Below, one piece after another: positions 1 to 13,112 of a DNA stretch of 64,000 bases. The notes beneath the pieces are model-generated. The model had not been told where the DNA came from. It ran no database searches and worked only from the letters and a program-made list of their open reading frames with translations. This DNA is from Coffea arabica. Taxonomy: Eukaryota; Streptophyta; Magnoliopsida; Gentianales; Rubiaceae. Each line of letters opens with the position of its first letter. Within the stretch, counting starts at the first letter, position 1. The stretch is taken from the NCBI RefSeq assembly GCF_036785885.1, contig NC_092329.1:7998001-8062000 (forward strand). Direction: 5' to 3'. A program made the position numbers and the translations under genes.

Positions 1-3000
1 GGTGGAGGTACAATCGTAGTTGCAAACAGAACATCTGCTTCTGGATGGGAAACGTTCAAAGTATGTAACCATTTACTTACATATTAGCTTCATTATTTGA
101 TAAAAAACATTTTGATAACGATATCTAATGTGGTGGTGTATCTTCTGATTGTACAAAAATTGGCTTTTTGGATAGTTGTGGAGGATTAACGAGACCACAT
201 TTAATTTCCGGGTTTTTAACAAACAATTCGTGGGATTAGACAAGGCCGGCAATGGAATTAATATCGTAGCCGTTGCAAGTACACCAGGAATATGGGAGAC
301 ATTTCAGATCGTCAGAAAATCGGATGATGTAAACCGTGTCCGGATTCAAGCATCAAATGGATTTTTCTTGCAGGTCTGTGCTGGAATCTTATCTTTTTCA
401 ATCAATACAAGAGGTCAATTGTAGACTTATGACAGCTACTATTACATCGCAGAAGCATTTATTTATTTATTAAGCATGCATTTATAGTTGTTGCTTACAA
501 TCATTACTTTGCTTAACGTGGCGTTGTTGCTCATAATCATTACTTTCCTTAACACTATATATCAGATTATTAGTCAGCTAAAAAAATTTTTTTTTTTGTC
601 CCTTGGCGTATATCAGTCAAGCTTGTTCTTCTAAATTATGGACAAAGCTGCAATTCTAGGTTATCCATAGCCTGTATTTTGTCATTAGCATGTCCTTGGA
701 GATTAAGGCGTGCACGAGTGGAAAGGGTAATGTAGAATAAGAATATAAGCTTTATCTCAAGGAATAAGATATAATAACAATTAAGAATGAGTCCCTAGTG
801 ATCAGACGATTATCCAAGACTCTCAACCAACCATATTTTTAACTTGTGTCGAGCTGTCCATAAATTAGGAATCTGTTTATATCTTGTGTTTGCTTTTTTG
901 AAAAAAAAAAAAAGAATCATTCGTGTTTGCAGTACAAGAGGAATTCAGTTGTTTATCATCCCATAACATGAAAGAAAAGAGATAAAATATGTACAACATA
1001 TGCTGCATAACTTTCTTGGCTTGCTGTAATGGCGTATCAGTATGTGGTTCCGTGAATATCTTTTTCCATACACGACATAAAATTGAAATCTCTTCAATAT
1101 TCCGTTCGTCACCAGAAAAATGTTAGTTGTTCTAAGAGTCACACGTCAGTTTTTATTTTATTTTTGTCCAACCGCAACATCTACTCTACACCTACTTTGA
1201 TTTTAACGGAGGGATACTCAACTGAACTAATTGATAAATCGATAGAAACTGAACAACCATCGAACTCGTATGAATGTTGGAGAAATCAAATGTAGTGACC
1301 TAACTAATAATAAAAGACAAGATTTAAATCCCAACCTCCCACCTACCCGAGAATTAAAAAGTCTTCGGCAGTGGTATGTCAATTTTTAATTGAAATCGAT
1401 GTTTTTGCATGTGAAAACATGCCTCTATTCCTTCGGGAAAAAAAAAAACCATGCCTCTAGAATAGCGGCTAGTGCTTTAGACTTTGTAGGATTTTTTGAA
1501 GTGGCGTGCTGGTGCTGGATACATTAATGGATCACTACCTCGTTGATAATATGCCATTTACTTGGTCAAAAGATTGTTTAAACTCAAAAACATCTCATGC
1601 CACCTCTTAATCTACTTTAGTTTGATTAGACTTAATCTTTCAGTAAAAACTCCTGTGCTTGTGGGTGCGCCGTTTTTGCACGGTCATAAACTATTAATTA
1701 CTTAGGCGTGAAAAATGACTTTTCTTAGTATGTTATTTCACACTTTTTTTTTGGGGTCATGTTCTATGCTAATTGAATCCTGTTAAATTTGTAGGTAAAG
1801 ACAGAGGAACTTGTTACTGCTGATTTTCAAGGAAATGGCACATGGGCAGACGATGATCCCTCAGTTTTCTTGATTACATCCGCTGGAGGATACCAGGGTG
1901 AATTTCAAGTAACCAACGGCTATGGCCCAGTCAAGGCACCACTAGTCATGGGGGTAAATTTTGTAACATCAAATAAATTTCTTATTGCTTTTTTAACTGA
2001 GACGACGAACCAATAATTTTGTGCTTTTGGCTGTTTATTCATGTTTATCATAATAGGAACACTGGAGGACATTTATAGTGGAGGATGACTTCAAATTCGT
2101 AGCAGGGAATGGATTGAATGCTGTGAGAATTCCAGTTGGGTGGTGGATTGCCTGTGGCCCCAATCCCCCTAAACCTTTTGTGGCTGGAGCCTTGCGCGCC
2201 TTAGACAACGCCTTCTTCTGGGCTCGGTATGTAAACATTCTTATTAGTTTTATCTTCTAGATTATACAATTGAAGATACACCCAATTCTAAGTCTTGGGA
2301 TAATAATTCATCTACAAGATAACACTAGACTTTGATTTCTATTAAGGACGAATTACTAATACTGAGAAGCAACTTATGGTGTGACATATACTTCCTAAAG
2401 GAGGCTAATATGATTTTGGAAAAATAATCATGCTACTATTTTTTACAGATATTCTAATCCACAATGTCAATTTTAAATGTTTTCATATTCTTTAGAAGCT
2501 CGGAGGTAAGGCAAAATGTTTCGCCACAGCACAAATTTTAGCTCCACGGCATAATCCTTTTGAAATAACAATTATGCCCTTCGCTATTCGGACGTTCTAT
2601 TTTATTTTGAAAGGGTAAAATTAACATTTTACAAACAGTATGCTTTCGAACTGAAGTTGGTGTCACTGCAGCATCATTAGCCCAAACGTAATATGACACT
2701 AGAAATTATTAAAGTGTAAGGGATTATATGCAGAAGATCTTAACGAAATTTGAAGAATTTAGATAAAACAACTGTCTATAGTCCAAAATCTATGACTATG
2801 AGGTTATTGCCACTCAATACAAGTACGACTATTCCCCTAGGTAAGTAAGAATTAAGCGAGACTTGTTTACTTGCAGGAAATATGGCCTTAACGTCATAAT
2901 TGATCTACATGCCGCACCGGGCTCTCAAAATCCCTGGGAACACAGTGGCACTAGAGATGGTTCTCAAGAATGGGGATTGACCGAGGACAGCATTAACCAG

Positions 3001-3799
3001 ACAGTGGCCGTCATAGACTTCCTAACTGCTAGGTAAATCACTACCTCAATAATCCAAGATTCTTTTTTTTTTTTGTCCCCCTTAATTTTTGCTATGTTAT
3101 TAAATATGTTGTTTTTTGGTTTTTTCCCTTTTTCCACACAAAAATTTCTAGATATGCAAAGAGCCCAAGTCTATTAGCAGTTGAGCTACTGAATGAGCCT
3201 CTTTCACCGGGGGTTTCTCTGGACACCCTTTCCAAGTACTATAAGGCTGGTTATGATGCAGTCCGCAGGCACTCTTCCACTGCTTATGTAATATTGTCCA
3301 ACCGATTAGGCCCTGCTGATAGCACGGAGCTGATTCCTTTCGCCAGCGGGGTCACAAGATCTGTTATTGATGTTCATTACTACAATCTTTTTTCCGATGT
3401 ATACAGCAATTTGACTGTTCAACAGAACATTGATATTATACAAACCAATAGGACAGCTCAATTGGCCAGAATCACATCAGCAAATGGACCTCTTGTTTTT
3501 GTTGGTATGCCACTAATAATAATATATTGCTCCAGGAATTCACCAAATTTCAAATTCAGTATTACTATTAAATTGGTAGCTGAATTGGTATTTCTACTTT
3601 TGACTTGCTTTTTTCAGGTGAATGGGTAGCTGAATGGGAAGTTAGTGGCGCCGCTAAAGAAGATTACCAAAGGTTTGCAGCAGCACAATTACAAGTGTAT
3701 GGGCGAGCAACATTTGGATGGGCTTATTGGACTCTTAAAAATGTTGTTAACCACTGGAGTTTGGAGTGGATGATCAAAAATGGTTACATCAAGCTTTAA
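1..3799 (+). CDS. GH5 glucan 1,3-beta-glucosidase-like, copy 1 (5' end outside window)
   Basis: Secreted-type glycoside hydrolase family 5 enzyme of the plant group related to exo-beta-1,3-glucanases, in which a fascin-like beta-trefoil is inserted in the barrel. It is predicted to act on beta-glucans in the wall or apoplast. Exons read in one frame: <1-60, 176-373, 1795-1953, 2057-2226, 2877-3032, 3152-3504 and 3618-3799 (TAA), all with GT-AG introns. The first three exons give the fascin-like part ([34 protein letters not shown]). The later ones give the GH5 core: [18 protein letters not shown], the acid/base Glu in LLNEPL, VHYYNLF, and the nucleophile Glu in GEWVAEW, which sits at the last exon junction. 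The signal peptide and first exons lie before base 1. Exon lengths match copy 2 almost exactly, so this is a tandem duplicate. Substrate specificity is inferred from the family only. Confidence 0.9.
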
Positions 3800-5173
3800 G
3801 CTCTTACCAATTTCTCCTTTATTTATTTATTGGGCTCTATTTGCCAAAGCATACATGCAGCCATAGTTACATCTTGAATTTCCACTCAAAGGAAGCAAGA
3901 AAGAATTATGTAGACATTTCTTTGGGAGTATTGTTGAATACATGTGAAGAATTGTAACCCTTCAAAGTTATTTAATTTACCTTTGAACAGGAATTTCCAT
4001 TGTCAATTGGATTTGTTTTTCCAACTTTGCTTAGTAACGTTGGCCTGTTTGAATTCTACAATAAGAAGTGAAGAAAGGACTTGGTATTCTGCCTAGTTTT
4101 TGTAATAGATTATTACTTTAAGCATACCTAGTTTATAAGGTATTCAATTGTCGACCAGACTTTAATTGCCATCGAGACAAAGGAAACAACATTCCATTAA
4201 GAGGTGTTTGGTAAGTGGGTTTTAAAAAAAGGGAATGAAATTCAATTTTAATCATACTAATACAAAAGGTTTTGCTTAAGGTCAATTAGAATTAATTAAT
4301 GGGTTTCATAAATCTTTTTTGATGGATTTAAATAGTAGGATTCACTTATCCATTTATTTTTTATTACTAAAATTCATTACTGTGAAATTACCAAACATTT
4401 TATGGATTTTTGTTTAAACTCATTGCTATTCCCCAATTTATCATACCTATAGTACGTGATAGTAATTTTGGAATTTGATCTAAACGGCTTCTTAGTTTCT
4501 TTTGCTTATTATACAAAGAACTTAATTGGGTAAAACCACGATAGAGTACTGTTTGTTCTCAATGCATTAAAAATATTATGATCCACCACACAACTTTTCT
4601 ATATAAAAAAAAAAAATTAAGGCTCATATAAATTTACCACCTTGATACCATTCTGTTCCAATAAGACATCAGTCAAATAATTAAAGACCAATGCGAGAAA
4701 TTTATGTTGGATGCTTCATATACGGATTGGATGATGTTGGGTCAATCCTATGAAAGCAGCGAAGTATCGGCAGGAGAAGCAGCACTGCCATAGCTGTTGC
4801 GCCTGCTCCAGCTCCTACCTTAGACTTGCTTACAGGTTGGCTACCAGCAGACTAGTTTGATCCAACATCTGTGGAGCCTTGACCCAGGAACCTTCTAAAC
4901 TAGTTAAACTAGCTACTGGCTTCTCGCCGCTTCGGACAAAAAAAGGAAAGAAAGAGCTAGGGAGATAGAGGTGCGGCAGCATTTTCGGCTGAGATTTATT
5001 AGGATGAGCTGTCATGAATCAAACAAGAATTAATTGGATAAGTTCCCTCACATAAATTTCAAAAAAGTCATGAATGGTTGTGAACAAATCCTTATCGGCA
5101 GTCAAAAGTTTCTAGAGTGTGAGTGAGAGCCATCTGATCATCAAATCCCGTCCCCTGTTCGGGACGAGGAGTG
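3800..5173. other. intergenic spacer between GH5 copies 1 and 2
   Basis: AT-rich spacer with the 3' flank of copy 1 and the upstream region of copy 2. The only coding-like trace is a minus-strand fragment near 4710-4850, listed separately. Confidence 0.6.
4705..4852 (-). pseudogene. possible relic of a GPI-anchored protein C-terminus
   Basis: On the minus strand one frame reads a small-residue, Ser/Lys-containing stretch (SQPVSKSKVGAGAGA) followed by a hydrophobic tail (TAMAVLLLLPIL). This resembles the omega-site region and hydrophobic tail of plant GPI-anchored proteins. A stop lies immediately upstream in that frame and no further domain is visible, so at best it is a gene fragment. It could also be chance. 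Confidence 0.25.
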
Positions 5174-5174
5174 C

Positions 5175-5182
5175 TATATATA
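5175..5182 (+). promoter_or_regulatory. TATA box of GH5 copy 2
   Basis: TATATATA lies 88 bases before the ATG at 5270, giving a predicted 5' leader of about 60 bases. This is a usual plant spacing. Confidence 0.55.
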
Positions 5183-5269
5183 GATGTACATTTTGATTAG
5201 AGAACCCCAACACATTGGGCTTTAGCTTGCAAAGTAAAATTAAACTACAAGTCAAGAAAGTTCAAATTA

Positions 5270-8200
5270 ATGGCTACTATAAAATGTTTCTTCATCCTTC
5301 TTTCTTGCTTCTTTTCAATTTCAAATGGAAGGGTCCCCCCAGCTGAGTTTCGAGTTAAAGCTGTAAATCTTGGAGGTTGGCTGGTCACAGAAGGCTGGAT
5401 CAAACCATCCCTTTTCGACGGCATTCATAACAAAGATCTCTTGGTATATACATGCATATGTAGATATTAGTTATTATTTTTGCCAACCTTTTGTCTATGT
5501 TGATCGATCATGCTCTCCACATACCTAGGAATTGTCCATGCGACCTCAATTTTCTTTGTCCTAAATGATTCTTAGGATGGAACCGGGATCCAATTCAAGT
5601 CAGCAAAGTCTGGAAAATATCTTTCGGCGGAAACATTTAAAATAGGCGGAAGTGCCAAAATCGTTGCCAAGAAAACATCTGCTGCTGAATGGGAAACATT
5701 TAAAGTACGTAACCATGCACCGGTACCTTCTAATGAGCTTCATAATTTGATAAACAATTTTTTGGCAATATATGCTGACATTCAACGTGGTGTTTTTTTC
5801 CTGGACACTGTGAAAAGTTGTGGAGAGTCGATTCGAGCAATTATAATTTTCGGGCTGCCAACACTCAATTCGTGGCACTTGGCTTGGACGGCAAGCAATT
5901 TCAATCACTAATAACCGTGGCAAAAGATCCAACTATTTGGGAGACGTTTGAGATTATCAGAAAAGCTGATGATTTAAACCGTGTCCGAATTAAAGGACCA
6001 AATGGATTTTTCTGGCAGGTTTGTGTTGGAAATTTTCTTTTTCTATCAAGAGAATAGGTCAATCATAGATCCATAGCTAGTTTACATATTATTTACAATC
6101 CTTCTTTTGCCTCCCCCTTTTTTGTTGTTGAATTATGCATTTTAAGTAGTACAAGAACCTCATAGAAGCATGCATTTTTGTTTGTTGCTTGCAATTATCA
6201 CTTTCCTAACTTGGCCATAGCAGTCAAGGCTATTCTTCTAATTAAATCACAATTGAAGCAGCAAGTCTTTTGGTTATTCATAGTTCTCGTCATCATTTTC
6301 TTGGAAACTAAGATGTGCATGAGAGTGAAAGGATTATTATTATTTTTTTTTTTTACCATTTTAGTGTTTTGGACTTTGAAGGATTTTTTTTTTTTTTGAA
6401 ATTTGTTACTGTTGCTGGACACATATATACACCATTAACTCAATGTTTTCTTTTTCTTGAGGACCTAACTCATTGATTTTCGATTCATTTGGTTAAAAGA
6501 AATCAGCTCGCCATTGCATTTAACCTGTTAATTGCTCTTTAGTTTGACATAAAATAAAAAGAAGTTACTTGAGTTTGGTTAGACTTAAACACCAATAAAG
6601 CAATCCAGCGTTTGTGGAACTTTTTTGCATGATCATGCATGAACAAGAAGCAGCATTGCTAATTCAATCTTATAAAATTTGTAGGTAAAATCAGAGGGGG
6701 CTGTTACTGCTGATTGGGATCGATTCAATACTACATGGGGAGACGATGATCCCTCAGTTTTCTTGATCACAACTGTGGGAGGATACCAGGGTGAATACCA
6801 AGTGACCAACGGATATGGTCCACTCACAGCACCACAAGTGATGAAGGTAAGTTTGGAAAATCCCATCAAAATTCAAGAGTTAGTTTTCAGATTTTCCAGC
6901 TTCTCATTAATTTGTAATCATATTACATTTAATTATCCCGCATTTAATTTCATTGTTTAAACTTAATATAATAAAAATCCACGTCTCCCTTTCTTTATCA
7001 CCCAGACACATTCACAAATTTCATGTGTTACAGGAACACTGGAATACTTATATCGTGGAGAATGACTTCAAATTCATAGCAGAGAATGGATTGAATGCTG
7101 TGAGAATCCCAGTTGGGTGGTGGATAGCCAGTGACCCCAACCCCCCTAAGCCTTTTGTTGGTGGATCCTTGCAGGCCTTAGACAACGCCTTCTTGTGGGC
7201 TCAGTACGTATACTTTCTTTGTTTCGTTCTTCTACATGGCATAATTGAAGACAAACTCAATTCTTTAGGGTCTAGAGAAACGAAAACATCCTTCACATTT
7301 ACTATATTTCTTCACATAATAAGATTATAATGTGCTTTCTAAGAATGAAGAACTTCAAGAGAGGTTTTTGGCATTTAAAAACCTATATTTATCTAGAGTA
7401 ATTTGGGAGGAACGTTACTTGCAGGAAATATGGCCTTAAGGTTATAATTGACCTACATGCTGCACCGGGTTCACAGAATGGTATGGAACACAGTGCCACC
7501 AGAGATGGTTCTCTAGAATGGGGGCTGACTGATGAAAGCATTCAACAAACAGTAGCCGTCATCGACTTCCTAGCTGCCAGGCAAACCCCAACCTAAATAA
7601 TTTTGTCAATTTTTTCATAGATTTATGTTGCTGGTGTTGTACTTGATTTTTTTTCTCATTTCTTCTTTCCAACACAATCTTGTATAGGTATGCAAAGAAC
7701 CCAAGCCTGTTAGCAGTTGAACTGCTGAATGAGCCTCTTGCACCGGGTGTTGCTTTGGACACCCTCACCCGCTACTATAGGGATGCTTATGATGCTGTCC
7801 GGAAGCACTCATCCACTGCTTACGTAATTCTGTCCAACCGACTTGGCCCTGCTGATCACACTGAGTTGTTTGCCCTCGCCAGCGTGCTCACCAAACCAGT
7901 TATTGACGTCCATTACTACAATCTCTTCTCTACCATCTTCACTAATATGACTGTTCAACAACACATCGATTATGTCAAAACCAATCGGACAGCTGAATTG
8001 GCCAGTATCACATCACCAAATGGACCTAAAATCTTTGTGGGTAAGCAACTACTAGCAATAATTTTAGCGACGTGAAATTTGCTTAAAAGAATATATTAAT
8101 CTTTTCTACTGACAGTGTATACATTATTATCAAAAGTAAATGCGTGTCTCTCATATGCAAATCTGCTGGTGTATTTTCTTTAGATATACCAAACATTATA

Positions 8201-8462
8201 CCTAAAAGAATTTACCAAAATTGCAGGATAAAAATTACAACTGAATTGATATTTTCAATTTTTACTTGTTTGACTTTTAGGTGAATGGGTAGCTGAATGG
8301 GATGTCAAGGGTGCAACAAGACAGGATTACCAAGCATTTGCGAGAGCCCAATTGCATGCGTTTGAGAAAGCAACATTTGGATGGGCTTATTGGACTCTCA
8401 AGAACGTGAATGAACACTGGAGTTTGGAATGGATGATCAACAATGGCTACCTCAAGGCTTGA
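5270..8462 (+). CDS. GH5 glucan 1,3-beta-glucosidase-like, copy 2 (complete, 508 aa)
   Basis: Complete paralogue of the flanking genes. Exons: 5270-5443, 5576-5704, 5818-6018, 6685-6846, 7034-7203, 7425-7580, 7688-8040 and 8281-8462 (TGA), 1527 nt in frame. Residues 1-20 form a signal peptide (MATIKCFFILLSCFFSISNG), so the enzyme should enter the secretory pathway. The GH5 start (VNLGGWLVTEGW) is followed by the fascin-like insertion (about 58-222) and then the rest of the barrel. Likely catalytic residues are Glu346 in LLNEPL (acid/base) and Glu450 in GEWVAEW (nucleophile). One oddity: the intron after 7580 begins with GC (CCAG|GCAAAC) where copy 1 has GT. Exon lengths on both sides equal copy 1 (156 and 353 nt), which supports a GC-AG intron over a different splice. 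Exact substrate is unknown; beta-1,3-glucan oligomers are the family expectation. Confidence 0.92.
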
Positions 8463-9907
8463 GCTAGTTGAGCAGCAATGTGGCTACTACTCCCCGTTTT
8501 TGTCTTATTTTGTTGTGCTCTATTTTATGTATTGGTGGCAATATCTACCTAAGAGCGTAAATTACATCTTGAATAATTTTATGTGATTGTAACTATTTGC
8601 GTAAATAAAGATAAAGAATTGTGACCCTTTCCAAGTTTTTTCATTGACTTCTCATGTTCTCTTGCAATTTTACAATGGATTTCCACAATTAATTAAAATT
8701 CTTTTTCCATCTGATAACAAATAGAGATAATTGGCACCAGATAATTGATATTCTAAAATAAATCAATGCGTTCAAAAATTAAGAATCAAGGAAAAAAAAA
8801 TGCTTTATACCTGCCCCGTTTAAAGATTAGAAGAAAATTTAAAAAAATGCTTTATAGATGCCTCGTTTTTAGCCTAGACTTTTGCAAGGGAGACGAAGGG
8901 AAAGAGGAAGAGGAATTTAAAAAAGAAAGAGATGCGCCTAGGCAATTTCGGTGTGAACTGAAGCAAAGGAAGAGAATCGATGCTTGAAATCCCAATTTTG
9001 ACCCATCATTTCATGCAGTTGACCAGGTCAATCACCAGCCTGTCACGTCCGACAAAAAGTGGTAGCATGCATTTGACTACGTAAATCACCAGCTAATCGC
9101 CTCCGACAAAATTTTGGAAATATAATATTTATTGAGTTCATAATTCATGATAAAAGAGTCAAAGTTTTGTCTTTTATTTTTTTAAGTTACTAGAAGAAAC
9201 TCAGCAATCCTGAGTTGTGTACAAAGAGTACTTTTGAGTTTAAAACCCTACTCTTCTTACATTGATTAATAATGCTTACCAAAAACCAAAAATGCCTTTT
9301 TATCACATAAAAGTATTTTTTTTGAACAAAAACATTGCACCCTCAAACAGGCTCAGATATGGATGCATTTATTTTTAAAAAAGAAAAGTTAAAAGTTGTT
9401 AGAAGAGACGTAAACCACAACAAAAATTAATATGTGAAAATATTAAATCGGTAAAATCCAACTTAATCATTAATGTCCTATCAATCTATTCAATTAGATC
9501 TTTCACATAGGAAATAAAGAACAATTTAATTGAAAACTTATACTTTTATATACATACTAGTTGTGAAAACTGCGTAAGGCATTTATGTAGTATGAATAAT
9601 TTAATAAAAAAAAATCTCTTAATAATTAATATATTCATATTACTCTGCAAGAAATTTACCCGTATTTTAAATTGTTAAAAAAATGTTGCACATCAATGTG
9701 CACGGACAACCCACGGAGGCAGAAAATTTGAAGTCCGCTCTCTCGGACAACCCACGGAGGCTACAGTTTGTGGGAAACCTGGAAATAACGCGTACCAATT
9801 TGGGACTTGGAACCTTTTTTTTTATTGACTTGGTTACAGGTCTTACACGGATGTATTGGGACTTTGCTGTATAAAATCTTGCCAACTTTTTGTTTGTTCT
9901 TCAGAAA
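8463..9907. other. intergenic/promoter region of GH5 copy 3
   Basis: No gene. Around 9015-9115 a degenerate repeat of about 50 bases occurs twice, each unit ending in TCCGACAAAA and containing AATCACCAGC. Around 9703-9761 an 18-base unit (CGGACAACCCACGGAGGC) occurs twice, 41 bases apart. A possible TATA box (TATAAAA, 9870-9876) is only 32 bases from the first ATG of copy 3. Confidence 0.55.
9019..9031. promoter_or_regulatory. palindromic double W-box TTGACC-A-GGTCAA
   Basis: Two W-box cores (TTGAC) in inverted orientation one base apart, about 880 bases upstream of GH5 copy 3. WRKY factors are known to bind TTGAC cores. Function here is inference. Confidence 0.35.
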
Positions 9908-12900
9908 ATGGCGAACAATCTTGAAATGAAGAAACTAGTTGCCATCTCTTGCTTGTCATGGCTATTCTTGGTTTCTTGTAGCGCTGTTGCAGGCCAAGAT
10001 GTGCCATTCAAAGCAGCAAATTTAGGTGGTTGGCTGGTAGCTGAGGGATGGATGACTCCAGACCTCTTTGATGGCATTCCCAATAAAGACCTCCTGGTAC
10101 ACTACACCAATTTAATTTCTCTCCATAAACTCTGCCTTTGGTGACTTGTCAAATTGTTACAAATCAAAATAACTTCCCTTTTATGGTATGAAACTGGTGG
10201 CAGTAATATCATTCTTGGACAATTTCAAGTTTCTATACAGTAATATCTTATGGAACATTAATTACACATTGGAATTGCATGATTCTTACGTTCATCTAGG
10301 ATGGAACACAAGTGCAACTGAAGTCGACAATGCTCAACAAGTATCTGACAGCAGAGAACGGTGGTGGATCAAATTTAGTTGCTAACCGCGATAGTGCCTC
10401 TGGCTGGGAAACTTTCTGGGTGGGTAGTTCTATGACGTCCCCTGATCGTCTATTATGAAGAATTTCTGGTGTTAACTCTGCGTATATACACTTCATTCGT
10501 GCTGAAATATGCCTTTTTTTTTATTCTGTTTCTTATACTTCTATGCACATGCAGTTATGGAGGATTAATGAGAATACCTTCAACCTCAGGGTGTTCAATA
10601 AGCAGTTTGTGGGACTGGACAATCAAGGTCAGGGAAAGAATATAAATGCAATATCTACTACACCTGGAAATGCTGAAACGTTTCAGATTGTAAGGAAACA
10701 AGATGATCCATCCAGAATACGCCTTAGAGCCTCGAACGGGCTCTTTGTTCAGGTATATTTTGCTCTTTATTCTGAAACGGTACTACTAGCTTTTTTCTCA
10801 GTCAGAAGTAACATATCATTTGCAGATTGTTCATAAAAAGGAAAAGGTACCTGCCATACGATTTTCAAATCATTTGAGAAGGGAAAATTGATTTATCTGA
10901 TTCTGGTTCGAAAAATGGATGTAACCCTACTTATTTTTACCATATAGGACCCTGAAATGGACTAGTTAGAGACATATATGATTGGAATGTATTAACTAGC
11001 AACATTATGCAAGCCAATGCAAGCCAAAGTGGTTTTACTGAGTTTTTCTGACTTCTATTTGGCTATTTGCCTTGTGAAAGGCTCCCAGTGGATCCTCAGT
11101 GGTGGCAGATTATGGAGACACTTCAGATTGGGGGGATCAAAATCCATGTGTTTTCCAATTGAATATTGTCAACACATTAAGGGGCGAATACCAACTTACA
11201 AACGGATATGGGCGGGATAAAGCTCCTCAAGTGTTGAAGGTAAAACTAGTAACACACCTAATCTAATTTAATGGGGATTTGGCCATATATATCAACTTAC
11301 GAAGAAATCATTTGCACTAAAAAAAAAAAAATTCAAACTGCAGGATCACTGGAATAATTACATTGTGGAAGACGATTTCAAGTTTATGTCCGATAATGGT
11401 CTGAATGCTGTTAGAATTCCAGTTGGGTGGTGGATCCAGTATGATCAGACACCACCAGCACCATTTGTTGGAGGTTCCTTACAAGCGTTAGACAATGCTT
11501 TCTCATGGGCACAGTAAGCAGCCTTAGAAGAAAATCACGCTTAAACATTGTTCATTTGACTTGAGTATATGGAGCGAACAATGAAATCTTAGTACACAAA
11601 AACTCAGAACTGAATGCTGAACAGTTAACATGTTGTATAGGTACTATTTGTTATTAATCCACTCATTACTGATTTTTCCGGGTAACTATTGTCACAGGAA
11701 GTACAATATGAAGGTGATAGTGGACCTCCATGCAGTTCCAGGATCACAAAATGGGAATGAGCATAGTGGAACTAGAGATGGATTTGCAGAATGGGGAGAT
11801 TCTTATGTACAGAGAACTGTGGAAGTCATAGACTTCCTTGCAAAAAGGTTATCCAAAGAATTCCCCTTTCACATCATATTAATTTCATCATTCTAAAATT
11901 TTCATGGAAAAATGTTCTCTGCATCTGCACAGACCACAGTATCCAAGATCTAGATGTCCTTTTTGTAGCCGAATTTTAATCCACTAAGGGAGGAATATGG
12001 ACTTGCATTTCTAGCTGATACATTAGTTTCCTCTACTTCCTGTTATAAAATCTGAATCTCAGACATGGTTCTTGATGCATCAAAAGCACTTAAACCAAGT
12101 TTCCATCCATGCTAATCTGGTACAGTAACGTAATAGTATCAGGTATCCAGAGATCCCTAGTTCCTCAAGGTGTGACCTTCGAGAAATGTTTTATGTCTAT
12201 GACCTGTTGCTTGATAGATGCTTGTATTTTCAGGTATGCTAATCGTCCAAGTCTTGGAGCGATAGAGTTAATGAACGAACCTAATGCAGCAATTGTCCAA
12301 TTTTCTGCTTTAAGCGACTACTACAAGAAAGGTTATGACGCTGTAAGGAAGTATACTTCCACAGCTTATGTCATATTGTCAGCTAGATTGGGAGATGCTT
12401 CCGACAAGGAGTTCCTTTCTCTTGCTGGTGGCCTTGATCGCTCCGTCATAGACGTTCATTACTATAACCTCTTTTCAGACCAGTTCAACAACATGGATGA
12501 ACAACAGAATATTGATTATATTCGCAATGATAGGGCTGCACAACTGCAGGAAGTGACTCAAAGCAATGGTCGTCCTTTAAGCTTTGTTGGTAAGTCATAT
12601 TACCGCAGCCAATACTCCACTTCAAAGATGTTGCCATGAGAAATGGATTGATGGTTTTGGTCTTCCAAATTTCTGCTCTGCTTTAGTAAGGTGTGGGATT
12701 GAAAAGATCGTTTGAACTCCCAAGTTTTGGATATTGCATCAAGATGTTACTTAATTTGACAACATAAATAGGGAGTATGTTGAAAAAGTATGACATAACA
12801 AAACTACTCGAGAATTACATGATTTTTTTTACAATCGCAAGGTTCAAATTTCTTACCTTTCTTGTGTGAATCACAAATTTCAGAGTTTCTAGTGAACTAG

Positions 12901-13112
12901 ACTTTGATATTTAACCAAAACCTGCAGGGGAATGGACAGCAGCAATGGCAAAAGACAATCAAGACATGGAAGCCTACAGGAGATATGCACAAGCTCAGCT
13001 AGATGTTTATGGAAAAGCCACATTTGGGTGGGCTTACTGGTCATACAAATGCGAACCCTGTGGGATGTGGAGCCTTCAACGCATGATTCTAAGAGGCCTT
13101 ATTAAACTGTAA
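9908..13112 (+). CDS. GH5 glucan 1,3-beta-glucosidase-like, copy 3 (complete, 508 aa)
   Basis: Third and most divergent member of the array. Exons: 9908-10096, 10300-10419, 10555-10752, 11081-11239, 11344-11513, 11698-11847, 12234-12589 and 12928-13112 (TAA), 1527 nt, all GT-AG. A signal peptide follows the start (MKKLVAISCLSWLFLVSCSA from Met7). Met1 (9908) and Met7 (9926) are both possible starts, and Met7 would give a cleaner signal sequence. The GH5 start is AANLGGWLVAEGW, then comes the fascin-like part and the barrel. Likely catalytic Glu344 lies in LMNEPN and Glu449 in GEWTAAM. Compared with copies 1-2 it lacks two residues after HSGTRDG, gains one before the GEW motif, and ends with a Cys-containing tail (CEPCGMW). 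Its GEWTAA form resembles other plant family members more than the GEWVAEW of copies 1-2. Confidence 0.92.
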
